Of a stretch of DNA of 7,616 nt, positions 1 through 5,880 are shown piece after piece. Each line of letters opens with the position of its first letter. The stretch's first letter is position 1. A program made the translations under genes and the position numbers. Below the pieces are notes generated by a model. That model was not told the DNA's origin, did no database searches, and saw only the letters and a program-made list of their open reading frames with translations. Location: positions 1 through 7,616 of the forward strand of contig MGXG01000114.1 in assembly GCA_001801285.1 (NCBI GenBank), written 5' to 3'. The DNA is from Gammaproteobacteria bacterium GWE2_37_16. GTDB lineage: Bacteria > Pseudomonadota > Gammaproteobacteria > UBA9339.

Positions 1-996
1 AAATGCGGACATGTTATAGATTATAGTAAAATGCCCAACAAACTGATTCATAACATAAAAAGTAAAACCAAAAACCGCGCCAACAACAATGCGCATACCC
101 ATCGCTTTAGCACGCAAAAAACCTAAAATAACAGGAACAGATAAAAGAATCATAACCAAAATCGCCAAGGGCGCTAAAGCTCTTTGCCAAAAAGTAAACT
201 GATAACGATCAACATTCAATCCGTTTTTTTGCCTATCTTTAATATATTTATATATTTGCGGCAGTGATTTTTGCTCAGTATCAATATTCGTCAAACCAAT
301 TAAATGCCGTTTTAAAGATAAATTCCAACTCTGATCTGGCAAATTATTAGTCGTGGTTTTATTGTCCTGAAATTCCGTTTCCGTAACATTTTTAAACAGC
401 CAGCCGTTTTTTTCATCATAAACCCCTTCACTAGCAAAACTCGCCGCCATCAAACGCCCTTCTTTATCAAACTGGTAACGTAAAATTGACTGCAAACGAC
501 CATCTGGAGCGATAGTGTCGATATGAATAAAGCTATCCCGATTATGCAACCAAATGCCTTGTGAAGTAACCAAAACTTGTCCACCGCTCATAGCAGTAGT
601 TTTATTGGCAACAGCTTTTTGCTGTGCCAATGGTGCCAAAACTTCGCCCACCAAAAGCATGATAAAAGTCAGCAACAAAGCCGATTTTAGCACCGAACGC
701 GTAATGGTAAATAAAGACACCCCTGAAGCACGCATTACGATAAGCTCGCTATTGGAAGACAAAACCCCCAAACCAACAAGGCTGCCAAGCAACCCCGCCA
801 TAGGAAATAATTGATAAATATCTTGTGGCAACATTAAAGGAACATATTGCAAAACCTGCACAAAACCGTAATAGCCAGTCCCCATATCTGGAAACTCATG
901 GGTGAATTCAATAAAAATTTGTACCGCAGCCAATACCGCAAGCACTATCAAAATAGCGCCAATGATTGTTTTGCCGATGTAACGATCTAATATCAT
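1..996 (-). CDS. lptG: LPS export permease LptG (3' end cut by window edge)
   Basis: This is one of the two inner-membrane permease subunits of the LptB2FGC transporter, which extracts lipopolysaccharide from the inner membrane and passes it to the periplasmic LptA bridge. The frame is open from the ATG at 996 to base 1, giving 332 residues that begin MILDRYIGKTIIGAIL. E. coli LptG is about 360 residues, so roughly 25-30 C-terminal residues lie outside the window. Three N-terminal membrane segments are visible (about residues 12-35, 55-80 and 98-120). SSNSELIVMRASGVS (about 81-95) is the conserved coupling region that contacts LptB. A periplasmic beta-jellyroll follows (about 125-265), and the C-terminal membrane bundle starts with QRALAPLAILVMILLSVP. 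The start lies 4 bases after the lptF stop with only a weak ribosome site, which suggests translational coupling. Identity is by family pattern and by pairing with lptF. Confidence 0.95.
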   Translation of the reverse strand, partial: MILDRYIGKTIIGAILIVLAVLAAVQIFIEFTHEFPDMGTGYYGFVQVLQYVPLMLPQDIYQLFPMAGLLGSLVGLGVLSSNSELIVMRASGVSLFTITRSVLKSALLLTFIMLLVGEVLAPLAQQKAVANKTTAMSGGQVLVTSQGIWLHNRDSFIHIDTIAPDGRLQSILRYQFDKEGRLMAASFASEGVYDEKNGWLFKNVTETEFQDNKTTTNNLPDQSWNLSLKRHLIGLTNIDTEQKSLPQIYKYIKDRQKNGLNVDRYQFTFWQRALAPLAILVMILLSVPVILGFLRAKAMGMRIVVGAVFGFTFYVMNQFVGHFTIIYNMSAF

Positions 997-1000
997 ACTT

Positions 1001-2077
1001 TTATTTACGGTATTTCCAGAAAATAATCAACAAAGCCGCCATTAACATTAAAACATGCACCCACCACATACCAAACCACAGCGGCACAGAACCTTTGATT
1101 AGCCAAACCCGTCCTAAAAACATAAGATTAAAGTAAAGCGCGTAACAAAAAACACCAGGCAATAAAGAAAAATAGCGACCATAACGCGGATTCACCTTAC
1201 TTAAAGGCACAGCAAACAAAGATAAAATAAAAACAGCAATTGGAAAAGAAATGCGCCAATTAAGTTCAGCAACATAGGCTGGATTGAAGCGCCCTTGCCA
1301 CAAGGTTTTCGTCGTAAGAGCATTTTCGCCAAAATGCAAATTTTTTTGACCACTATCCAAGCGAACTCCATATTCGCCAAATTTAGTAATCTGGTAATCC
1401 TTACGACCCGGCAACCCAATGTAACGATTGCCGTTAGTCAAAACAATAAATTTATTGCCATATTCATCATATTTTTGATAACCACCTTGAGAAAAAACCA
1501 CCCCCCAAGTTTTTTTCGCGCCAGCAACAGCACTTCTTTCTGGCTTTTGCGCCGCAAATACCCAGTTCATTTTTTTGCTTTCTTTATTGATCTCATCAAC
1601 ATAAAAAACCCAATTTCCATCAGCAACGGGGCTAAAACGACCAGGGATTAACAAATCCAAAGCTTCTCCTTTATTTGCAGCTACAATATTCGTTGAGTAT
1701 GCTTCCATCTTTGGCGCTATCCATAAAGATAACACCGCAACCAGAATCATGACAAAAAAAGCAAAAGTCAAAACAATACGAAATAAAGCTCGAATACTGA
1801 CACCACAAGAAAACAAAACCACCATTTCGCTTTCGGCATAAAGGCGCCCATAAGCAAGCAAAATTCCAATAAATAAACTCAGCGGTAAAAGTAAAGTCAG
1901 CAGTACTGGCATTTGTAAAGAAACCAGCAACAAAACTGCTTTCAATGATAAATGTCCAATAGCAGCAGCGCGCATATAAGACAACAACTGATTACAAAGA
2001 AAAATCACAAACAACAAAAAAGTTGTGCCCAATAAAACACTGCCAATTTCTTTGCTTAGATAGCGGGATATGATCAT
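1001..2077 (-). CDS. lptF: LPS export permease LptF
   Basis: LptF is the partner of LptG in the LptB2FGC lipopolysaccharide exporter of the inner membrane. The protein is 358 residues, close to the family's usual 350-370. Six membrane segments are apparent at about 14-34, 47-76, 98-120, 273-292, 300-322 and 331-354, with a soluble periplasmic beta-jellyroll at about 125-265. Diagnostic features are the AESEMVVLFSCGVS stretch (81-94), the cytoplasmic coupling helix with its conserved Glu, and VNPRYGR (295-301) before the fifth membrane segment. The start MIISRYLSKEIG is the typical LptF N-terminus. No clear Shine-Dalgarno sequence precedes the ATG; the leader bases are A/T-rich. It is first in a two-gene operon with lptG. 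A perfect TATAAT on the minus strand lies 15 bases before the ATG, which would give a very short leader if used. No truncation or missing motif was seen. Confidence 0.96.
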   Translation of the reverse strand: MIISRYLSKEIGSVLLGTTFLLFVIFLCNQLLSYMRAAAIGHLSLKAVLLLVSLQMPVLLTLLLPLSLFIGILLAYGRLYAESEMVVLFSCGVSIRALFRIVLTFAFFVMILVAVLSLWIAPKMEAYSTNIVAANKGEALDLLIPGRFSPVADGNWVFYVDEINKESKKMNWVFAAQKPERSAVAGAKKTWGVVFSQGGYQKYDEYGNKFIVLTNGNRYIGLPGRKDYQITKFGEYGVRLDSGQKNLHFGENALTTKTLWQGRFNPAYVAELNWRISFPIAVFILSLFAVPLSKVNPRYGRYFSLLPGVFCYALYFNLMFLGRVWLIKGSVPLWFGMWWVHVLMLMAALLIIFWKYRK

Positions 2078-2092
2078 CGTAAGAAATTTTGA

Positions 2093-2098
2093 ATTATA
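2093..2098 (-). promoter_or_regulatory. Candidate -10 box for lptFG
   Basis: On the minus strand this reads TATAAT, a perfect sigma70 -10 hexamer. The start of transcription would fall near 2086, about 9 bases before the lptF ATG at 2077. No good TTGACA-like hexamer is seen 16-18 bases upstream. In DNA this A/T-rich a TATAAT can occur by chance, so the call is tentative. Confidence 0.3.
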
Positions 2099-2102
2099 AA
2101 TT

Positions 2103-2221
2103 TTAAATTGATGAATCGCTTATGCGATGGTTTTATCTAAATATAAGGAAGATTTTAAATCTCGTTTAATACCTTCCGTTTAAAATAGATTATAATTTTA
2201 ACAAAAATCTTAAATTGATGA
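2103..2221 (+). repeat. 12-bp direct repeat TTAAATTGATGA (two copies)
   Basis: TTAAATTGATGA occurs exactly at 2103-2114 and again at 2210-2221, a 107-base spacing within the lptF/holC divergent region. One copy lies close to each gene's presumed promoter. It could be a binding site shared by the two transcription units, or chance in A/T-rich DNA. The copies are direct, not inverted. Confidence 0.35.
2191..2196 (+). promoter_or_regulatory. Candidate -10 box for the holC operon
   Basis: A perfect TATAAT stands about 97 bases before the holC ATG and implies a leader of about 90 bases. No strong -35 is visible; TTAATA at 2166-2171 matches 4 of 6 consensus positions but at a 19-base spacing. It is the best sigma70-like element on this strand in the divergent region. 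Confidence 0.35.
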
Positions 2222-2292
2222 TACAACGAGTATATATTACAATTATTGCATAAAATAAAAATATTAAAAAACACAAATTCAACAGCCACAAC

Positions 2293-2718
2293 ATGAGCAA
2301 AATTGAATTCCATTTACTACCAGAAATCACTATTGAAGCCTGTTTACGATCGATTTGCCAACTGGTAGAGCAAAATTATCTGAATAACAAAAGTGTTTTT
2401 TTACATACTGATTCAGAAAGTTTAGCTAAACAATTGGATGATTTGCTTTGGATTTTCAAAGATGTTAGTTTTTTACCCCATGAAATTTATAAGGAAAATT
2501 CCGTAAGCCAGGCACCAATTTTGATAGGAATAAATTTAACTGCGGCTCCCAAAATGGATATTTTGATCAATTTAACTACGGAAATGACAAAATTTCACAA
2601 ACAATTTACCCAAATCTTAGAAATAGTTCCCAACGATGAAACACTGAAAGCAAATGCCAGACAACGATATAAATACTATAAGGAACATGGAGAAGAGTTG
2701 TTAATTAACCACCTATGA
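2293..2718 (+). CDS. holC: DNA polymerase III subunit chi
   Basis: The chi subunit binds psi in the clamp-loader assembly and contacts the C-terminal tail of single-strand DNA-binding protein, linking the replicase to SSB-coated lagging-strand DNA. At 141 residues it matches the family (E. coli HolC is 147). Recognisable pieces are the N-terminal strand IEFHLLP (4-10), the helix with ACLRSICQLVEQNYL (16-30), the block LLWIFKDVSFLPHE (51-64), which is the chi hallmark, DILINLT (89-95), and the C-terminal RQRYKYYKEHG (123-133). The N-terminal position of FHLLP supports the ATG at 2293, although no Shine-Dalgarno sequence is visible before it. Its TGA overlaps the cyclase ATG as ATGA. In E. coli holC sits between pepA and valS, divergent from lptF; here pepA is missing and a cyclase follows. 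Confidence 0.9.
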   Translation: MSKIEFHLLPEITIEACLRSICQLVEQNYLNNKSVFLHTDSESLAKQLDDLLWIFKDVSFLPHEIYKENSVSQAPILIGINLTAAPKMDILINLTTEMTKFHKQFTQILEIVPNDETLKANARQRYKYYKEHGEELLINHL

Positions 2719-4772
2719 AAATCAGCATCCGCATCAGCATTTTAAGTTTATTTGCCGCTCTGCTAGTAGCCATTTGTGCCATTATTTTATCTATAAATTA
2801 CTATACCAGCCGCAATTTCTTAGTTAAGTCAGCAGAAAATCTTTTACAACTCGCTAATATAAATATTGAACAACAAATAGCAAATTTTTTACAACCCGCA
2901 CAAGAACGTTTAAGTCTTGGCACGAATTTAATTAAAAACAAACTCATCAATCCAGAAAGTTCGCCACGACAGTTTTCTTCTTTTCTCTTTCAAATGTTGC
3001 AAACTCTCCCGAGCGTCTCCGCCATTAGCTGGACAAGACCTGATGGCGATTTTTATCTGTTAAGCAAACAAACCGATGGCGGTTTCCGCAACGAATTGGT
3101 TCTCAAAAATCAAAAACAAATGTTTGATCAAAAACTTGATACCTATGGAGCTCCTGTAGAAAAGCCCCTGAAACAAACAACCAGTTTTGAAGCTCATCTT
3201 CGCCCTTGGTATACAGAAGCCATAGCAGCAAAAAAACCCGTCATATCCGACATTTATCTTTTCTATCCTTTCGGAGAAACAACTCCCACATTAGGCATCA
3301 CATTGGCACACCCCATCTTTGATAATAACAATAAGTTTTTAGGAGTTTTGGCAGCCGATATACAATTACGCACTCTTTCCATTTTTATAGCCAATCTACA
3401 CGTCACCCCAAATACCACGTTTTTTATTTTCGATAACAAAGATAATGTACTAGCAGCGAAAATGCTTGCCTCCTATACAGGAACCCAACTACCTAAAATT
3501 GAAAATCTAAACAACCCCTGGATACAAGCCTCTTTTCAAGCGTACCAAAAAAATAAAAAATCCATATTTTTATATGACTTTGACGGCAAAACTTACCTCG
3601 CATTTTACGACAATAAAAATCCATTAAGAAATTACATATGGCAAGTAACTGTAGCTATAGCTTTACCCATAACTGACATTATTGGACCATTGATAGGGAA
3701 ACTTTTTATATCAATTGCTACTGCATTGTTTGTACTTCTTGCTGGACTCATTATTGTTTGGTTTATCGCCAATGCTATAGCCAAACCAATCATTCGACTC
3801 GCCAAGAAAGCTCGCATGATTAGACGCCTGGAATTGTCCTTTAAAATCGAGATCGACTCACACATTAGAGAAATTTTCGATATGGAACAATCTTTTAACT
3901 CAATGAAACAAAGCATAGAATCATTCATTCGTTATGTGCCAGTAACGCTCGTTAAAAATCTCATTTCCAGTGGTGATATCGCTCACGTCGGTGGAGAATA
4001 TAAAACCGTAACCTTTTTATTTTCAGATATTACCGGCTTTACTTCTCTTTCCGAAACCATGGAGCCGCAAAAACTCATGGACTATCTTTCTGAATATTTA
4101 GGAAGTATGACCAAAGCAATCATTGAAAAAAATGGGACGCTGGATAAATATATCGGTGATGCCATAATGGCTTTTTGGAATGCACCTCTTAGCGACAAAG
4201 AACACGCCATGCACGCCTGTCAAACAGCGCTACAAATGTTTAAAAACTTAAAAAAACTCAATCAAAACTGGAAAGAAGCAGGCCTACCACAAATCAATAT
4301 GCGTATTGGTATCAATACCGGAAAAGCAACTATCGGCAATGTTGGATCAGATGACAGGCTTAGCTACACAGCCATAGGAGATAGCGTTAACCTCTCCAAT
4401 CGCATTCAAGACCTAAATAAGATTTATGGAACGCAAATTCTTATCAGCGACACTACATATCAATTGATAAAAGATTATTTCGAATTTCGTTTGATTGATA
4501 ACGTTACCGTGCGCGGCAAAAGCCAAAACGGACTGGTGCATGAACTTTTGGCAGAAAAACATCAGTTTGGCAAAAAATTACCCGAATACAATAGTGCTTT
4601 TCAATTAGCTTTTGACCGCTACCAACAAGGAGATTGGAAAAAAGCTTTAATTATGTTTAAAAATTTAACGCAACTCTATCCTGAGGATCATCTACTCACA
4701 ATCTTCATGGAACGTTGCGAAAACTTTATTAAAAATCCTCCAAGCGACTGGACGGGGGTTTGGAAATTATGA
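2715..4772 (+). CDS. Membrane-bound class III adenylate cyclase with periplasmic dCache sensor
   Basis: This protein of 685 residues probably converts ATP to cAMP in response to a periplasmic ligand. Visible layout: membrane segment about 6-28; periplasmic dCache-like domain about 35-310, with RPWYTEA (163-169), Y181 and GVLAADI (210-216); second membrane segment about 328-353; HAMP-like linker about 352-402; class III cyclase domain about 405-612; C-terminal tail 613-685 with a TPR-like repeat. Catalytic residues appear intact: metal-binding D438 (FSDITGF) and D482 (KYIGDAIMAF), adenine-specifying K478 and T552, and transition-state N559 and R563 (VNLSNR). Thr at 552 places it in class IIIb and argues for ATP rather than GTP. 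The ATG overlaps the holC stop and has no nearby ribosome site (GGAGAAGAG is about 17 bases away), so reinitiation is likely. The cpdA homologue follows with the same overlap. The ligand cannot be told from sequence. Confidence 0.93.
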   Translation: MKISIRISILSLFAALLVAICAIILSINYYTSRNFLVKSAENLLQLANINIEQQIANFLQPAQERLSLGTNLIKNKLINPESSPRQFSSFLFQMLQTLPSVSAISWTRPDGDFYLLSKQTDGGFRNELVLKNQKQMFDQKLDTYGAPVEKPLKQTTSFEAHLRPWYTEAIAAKKPVISDIYLFYPFGETTPTLGITLAHPIFDNNNKFLGVLAADIQLRTLSIFIANLHVTPNTTFFIFDNKDNVLAAKMLASYTGTQLPKIENLNNPWIQASFQAYQKNKKSIFLYDFDGKTYLAFYDNKNPLRNYIWQVTVAIALPITDIIGPLIGKLFISIATALFVLLAGLIIVWFIANAIAKPIIRLAKKARMIRRLELSFKIEIDSHIREIFDMEQSFNSMKQSIESFIRYVPVTLVKNLISSGDIAHVGGEYKTVTFLFSDITGFTSLSETMEPQKLMDYLSEYLGSMTKAIIEKNGTLDKYIGDAIMAFWNAPLSDKEHAMHACQTALQMFKNLKKLNQNWKEAGLPQINMRIGINTGKATIGNVGSDDRLSYTAIGDSVNLSNRIQDLNKIYGTQILISDTTYQLIKDYFEFRLIDNVTVRGKSQNGLVHELLAEKHQFGKKLPEYNSAFQLAFDRYQQGDWKKALIMFKNLTQLYPEDHLLTIFMERCENFIKNPPSDWTGVWKL

Positions 4773-5701
4773 ACAAACCTATCAAAATCCTGCAAATCAC
4801 CGACCTACATTTGTTTGGCGATCAAAAATCCAAATTACTCGGTCTAAATCCCTATAACCATTTTAAAAAAGTTATAAAATCCATTGCTGACAATTTCGCA
4901 ACTATGCGACCTGATTTAACAATTTTTTCCGGGGATTTATCACAAGATTATTCACTCCAATCTTATTTAACCGTCAAAGAATGCTGCAAAATTTTTGACA
5001 CAAAAGTCACCTTCATACCAGGCAACCATGATGATCAGGCAATGCTGCATAAAATTTTAAATTCCTTACACGACAAAGAATTTGATTTTCCTAATTGGCG
5101 TATATTACTATTGAATTCCGCCCAGGCTGGTCAGGTAACAGGTTTTTTAACTGCTAAAGAATTAGATTTTCTGGAAAAAACCTTAGCTAAAAACCCAACT
5201 AAAGCTACGCTTATTTTCATGCACCATCACACCCTTCCCATCAATTGTCATTGGCTGGATAAACTCGGGTTAACTAATGCCGACGCATTTCTTAATATCA
5301 TCAGTAAATACCAAAACACACAAAACGAAAACAGATTTTCAAGGATAGCGCAAGTAGCATCGAGCTTGGGGAGTGTATTGGACACACATGACTCAAACAA
5401 GCGACGCGACCGCAAAATTGACATGGATGCAATAATTTCGAATGGTGAAGGGTATATCAAAGCTGTAGTTTGTGGACATATACATCAGGAATCCAACCAA
5501 CGCTATCTTGGGGTTGATTTTCTTTCCACACCAGCAACCTGTTGGCAATTTCTGCCACAGAGTCCAAAATTTAAACTGGACTCCGCTATGCCTGGCTACC
5601 GCTGGTTTGAGCTTTATAGCGATGGAACTTATAAAACTTATGTCAAAAGATTAGAATATGATGAGAAAATGGTCCCAGATTTAAATAGTGGTGGCTACTG
5701 A
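4769..5701 (+). CDS. cpdA: CpdA-type 3',5'-cyclic AMP phosphodiesterase
   Basis: This cytoplasmic metallophosphoesterase is predicted to hydrolyse cAMP to 5'-AMP. Metal-site motifs of the class III phosphodiesterase family are complete: D12 and H14 (TDLHLF), GDLSQD (55-60, D56), GNHDD (85-89), the HHH block (152-154) and GHIHQE (236-241). STPATCWQF (253-261), DSAMPGYR (271-278) and the C-terminal NSGGY closely follow E. coli CpdA as I recall it. I chose the ATG at 4769 (310 residues) over an in-frame TTG at 4760 because it forms an ATGA overlap with the cyclase stop, the same arrangement as at the preceding junction, and has GGA 7 bases upstream. The protein is longer than E. coli CpdA (about 275) because of roughly 46 extra residues at about 180-228, including a basic KRRDRK run, inserted just before GHIH. 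Coupling with the cyclase strongly supports a cAMP substrate. Confidence 0.92.
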   Translation: MNKPIKILQITDLHLFGDQKSKLLGLNPYNHFKKVIKSIADNFATMRPDLTIFSGDLSQDYSLQSYLTVKECCKIFDTKVTFIPGNHDDQAMLHKILNSLHDKEFDFPNWRILLLNSAQAGQVTGFLTAKELDFLEKTLAKNPTKATLIFMHHHTLPINCHWLDKLGLTNADAFLNIISKYQNTQNENRFSRIAQVASSLGSVLDTHDSNKRRDRKIDMDAIISNGEGYIKAVVCGHIHQESNQRYLGVDFLSTPATCWQFLPQSPKFKLDSAMPGYRWFELYSDGTYKTYVKRLEYDEKMVPDLNSGGY

Positions 5702-5750
5702 ACGTACTTAGACAGGAGAAATAACAAAGCTTACATATTAACAAGTCCGT

Positions 5751-5776
5751 GACCGCAGACTTTAGTCTGCTGGGTC
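5751..5776. repeat. Palindromic hairpin, REP-like
   Basis: GCAGACT-TT-AGTCTGC (5755-5770) is a perfect 7-bp stem with a 2-base loop. It is extended by GACC (5751-5754) pairing with GGTC (5773-5776) around a 2-base bulge, for 11 base pairs in all. No T-run follows, so it is not a standard intrinsic terminator. Its form resembles dispersed REP-type palindromes found after operons, but whether it is repeated elsewhere cannot be seen here. Confidence 0.6.
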
Positions 5777-5778
5777 GA

Positions 5779-5794
5779 TAATGTCCAAACATTA
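5779..5794. other. Small hairpin TAATGT-CCAA-ACATTA
   Basis: A perfect 6-bp stem with a 4-base loop lies 2 bases after the REP-like hairpin. It is A/T-rich and weak on its own, and no T-tract follows. It may be part of a structured 3' untranslated region of the cpdA operon. Confidence 0.4.
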
Positions 5795-5812
5795 AGTTTC
5801 ACATAGTACTGT

Positions 5813-5858
5813 AAAAATCCACAGCTACGTAATCGTAACTAGCGTGCTCGGTTTTTTT
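5813..5858. terminator. Probable bidirectional terminator between cpdA and ugd
   Basis: AGC-T-ACG (5823-5829) pairs with CGT-GCT (5843-5848) around one bulged T. CC (5819-5820) can pair with GG (5850-5851), and an A5 run (5813-5817) faces a T7 run (5852-5858). The T-tract serves the plus strand and the A-tract, read as T5, serves the minus strand. This fits two convergent operons. The stem is imperfect and has a 13-base loop, so efficiency is uncertain. Confidence 0.5.
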
Positions 5859-5880
5859 GAGAAATCACATGACTGGGGGG

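Larger units (their letters stand above)
2078..2292. promoter_or_regulatory. Divergent intergenic region between lptF and holC
   Basis: These 215 bases hold no credible gene. The region is very A/T-rich and must carry the promoters for both lptFG (minus) and the holC-cyclase-cpdA operon (plus). It contains TATAAT hexamers on both strands, a 12-base direct repeat, a small perfect inverted repeat ATCGC-TTAT-GCGAT at 2115-2128, and GATTT-T-AAATC at 2151-2161. No TGTGA-N6-TCACA site for a cAMP receptor protein was found by eye, so direct cAMP feedback on the operon is not evident. Confidence 0.7.

Noticed and set aside
554..814. Open frame of 86 codons on the plus strand
   Set aside because: It is antisense to lptG, whose reading frame is continuous and matches the family; the 86-residue product has no recognisable motif.
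1295..1651. Plus-strand open frame of 118 codons inside lptF
   Set aside because: It is antisense to the jellyroll-coding part of lptF, and its hydrophobic, motif-free product is a typical shadow.
4760..4768. TTG at 4760 as an earlier cpdA start
   Set aside because: It would add only three residues. The ATG at 4769 has better spacing from GGA and repeats the ATGA overlap of the preceding junction.
5309..5455. Frameshift or sequencing error as the cause of the extra CpdA residues
   Set aside because: The frame is continuous through the segment and the conserved GHIHQE and downstream motifs resume in the same frame.
5795..5870. TCACA-like half sites that could suggest a cAMP receptor protein operator
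   Set aside because: No TGTGA half lies 6 bases upstream of either TCACA, and both sit downstream of the operon in the terminator region.
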